DNA from: Kitasatospora sp. Root107
GTDB taxonomy: Bacteria > Actinomycetota > Actinomycetes > Streptomycetales > Streptomycetaceae
NCBI RefSeq assembly: GCF_001424875.1
Contig: NZ_LMCT01000014.1
Location: 83,536-120,441 of the forward strand
Direction of reading: 5' to 3'
Length of the DNA stretch: 36,906 bases
Shown: positions 36,677-36,906 of the stretch, in pieces
How positions within the stretch are numbered: position 1 is the stretch's first letter
Layout: each line of letters begins with the position of its first letter
Notes under the pieces: model-generated
What the model saw: only the letters and a program-made list of their open reading frames with translations
What the model was told of the DNA's origin: nothing
The model's database searches: none
Translations under genes and position numbers: made by a program

Positions 36677-36720
36677 CCGGCCCGGGGCTGGCCGAGATGG
36701 CACAGAGTGTGGTCTATTAG

Positions 36721-36735
36721 GGGAACTTGGTTCCC
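36721..36735. promoter_or_regulatory. Operator-like palindrome upstream of acyl-CoA dehydrogenase
   Basis: GGGAAC-TTG-GTTCCC, perfect 6-bp arms with a three-base spacer, lies 22 bases before the ATG at 36758. It may be bound by a TetR- or GntR-type fatty-acid regulator; no regulator is adjacent in the window. Confidence 0.5.
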
Positions 36736-36757
36736 TATCGCTCTGGAGCGCCGCGCC

Positions 36758-36906
36758 ATGGACAAGGTGTTCGATCTCTTCCGGCTTTCCGAGGAGCACG
36801 AGATGCTCCGGGAGGCGGTGCGGTCGCTGGCGGAGGCGAAGATCGCTCCGTTCGCGGCGGAGGTGGACGAGCAGGGCCGGTTCCCGCAGGAGGCGCTGGA
36901 CGCGCT
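36758..36906 (+). CDS. Acyl-CoA dehydrogenase, N-terminal fragment (continues past window)
   Basis: Only the first 49 codons are present. They read [21 protein letters not shown] with a following [19 protein letters not shown], the usual start of FAD-dependent acyl-CoA dehydrogenases (helix, then R-x-F-P-x-E). GGAGCG lies about 10 bases upstream as a possible ribosome-binding site. The catalytic residues lie beyond the window, so the substrate class cannot be set. Confidence 0.88.
   Translation, partial: MDKVFDLFRLSEEHEMLREAVRSLAEAKIAPFAAEVDEQGRFPQEALDA

Noticed and set aside
1..36906. CRISPR arrays, tRNA or rRNA genes, insertion sequences or integrase genes
   Set aside because: No regularly spaced repeats, cloverleaf or rRNA-like sequence, terminal inverted repeats or transposase motifs were found. 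The window shows no sign of a recent mobile element apart from the giant gene's repetitive nature.

Overview
The window is very GC-rich DNA from a filamentous actinomycete. Streptomyces or a close relative such as Kitasatospora is likely. The signs are strong third-position G/C bias (which produces long false antisense frames), GTG and TTG starts, probable leaderless promoters, a sigma-E-family sigma factor, a secreted thermolysin-type protease, a DUF1062 protein, STAND NTPases carrying WD40 repeats and a MatB-like deacetylase/glycosyltransferase. I saw no rRNA, tRNA, CRISPR array, transposase or integrase.

Layout. 1-8534 holds most of a giant (>2,800 aa) polymorphic-toxin-like protein with a low-complexity linker, a papain-like Cys/His/Asp domain, an OTU-like Cys/His domain and six diverged repeat modules. 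Its first bases carry a perfect 25-bp tandem duplication that breaks the frame. 8535-9446 holds a possible 17-codon leader peptide and an alpha/beta hydrolase. 9515-15370 (minus) is a three-gene operon: a small helical protein, an nSTAND NTPase with a transmembrane segment and fourteen WD40 blades, and a seven-bladed WD40 protein. The tail of the first protein resembles the head of the second, the arrangement expected for paired signalling motifs in bacterial NLR-like immune or cell-death loci. 15735-17623 holds a DUF1062 protein and an aldo/keto reductase behind a MerR-type, probably leaderless promoter.

17694-28677 is a cell-surface region: a secreted M4 metalloprotease, a MatB-like bifunctional deacetylase/glycosyltransferase with two upstream membrane proteins in one operon, a divergent sigma-E-family sigma factor with a probable anti-sigma membrane protein, a class A penicillin-binding protein whose SxxK lysine is replaced by threonine, and a NodB-type deacetylase-like lipoprotein. 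28798-31030 holds a YukJ/DUF2278 protein, a secreted HAD phosphatase and a divergent TetR regulator sharing an intergenic region with a perfect 23-bp operator-like palindrome. 31039-36676 is a divergent pair: a 1,346-aa superfamily 1 helicase with a long coiled coil, and an unrecognised 488-aa protein with an internal duplication. An acyl-CoA dehydrogenase gene starts at 36758 and runs off the end.

The best candidates for an undescribed system are the STAND/WD40 operon (9515-15370), the giant toxin-like protein, and, less certainly, the helicase pair. Functions are assigned from motifs read by eye; no database search was possible.
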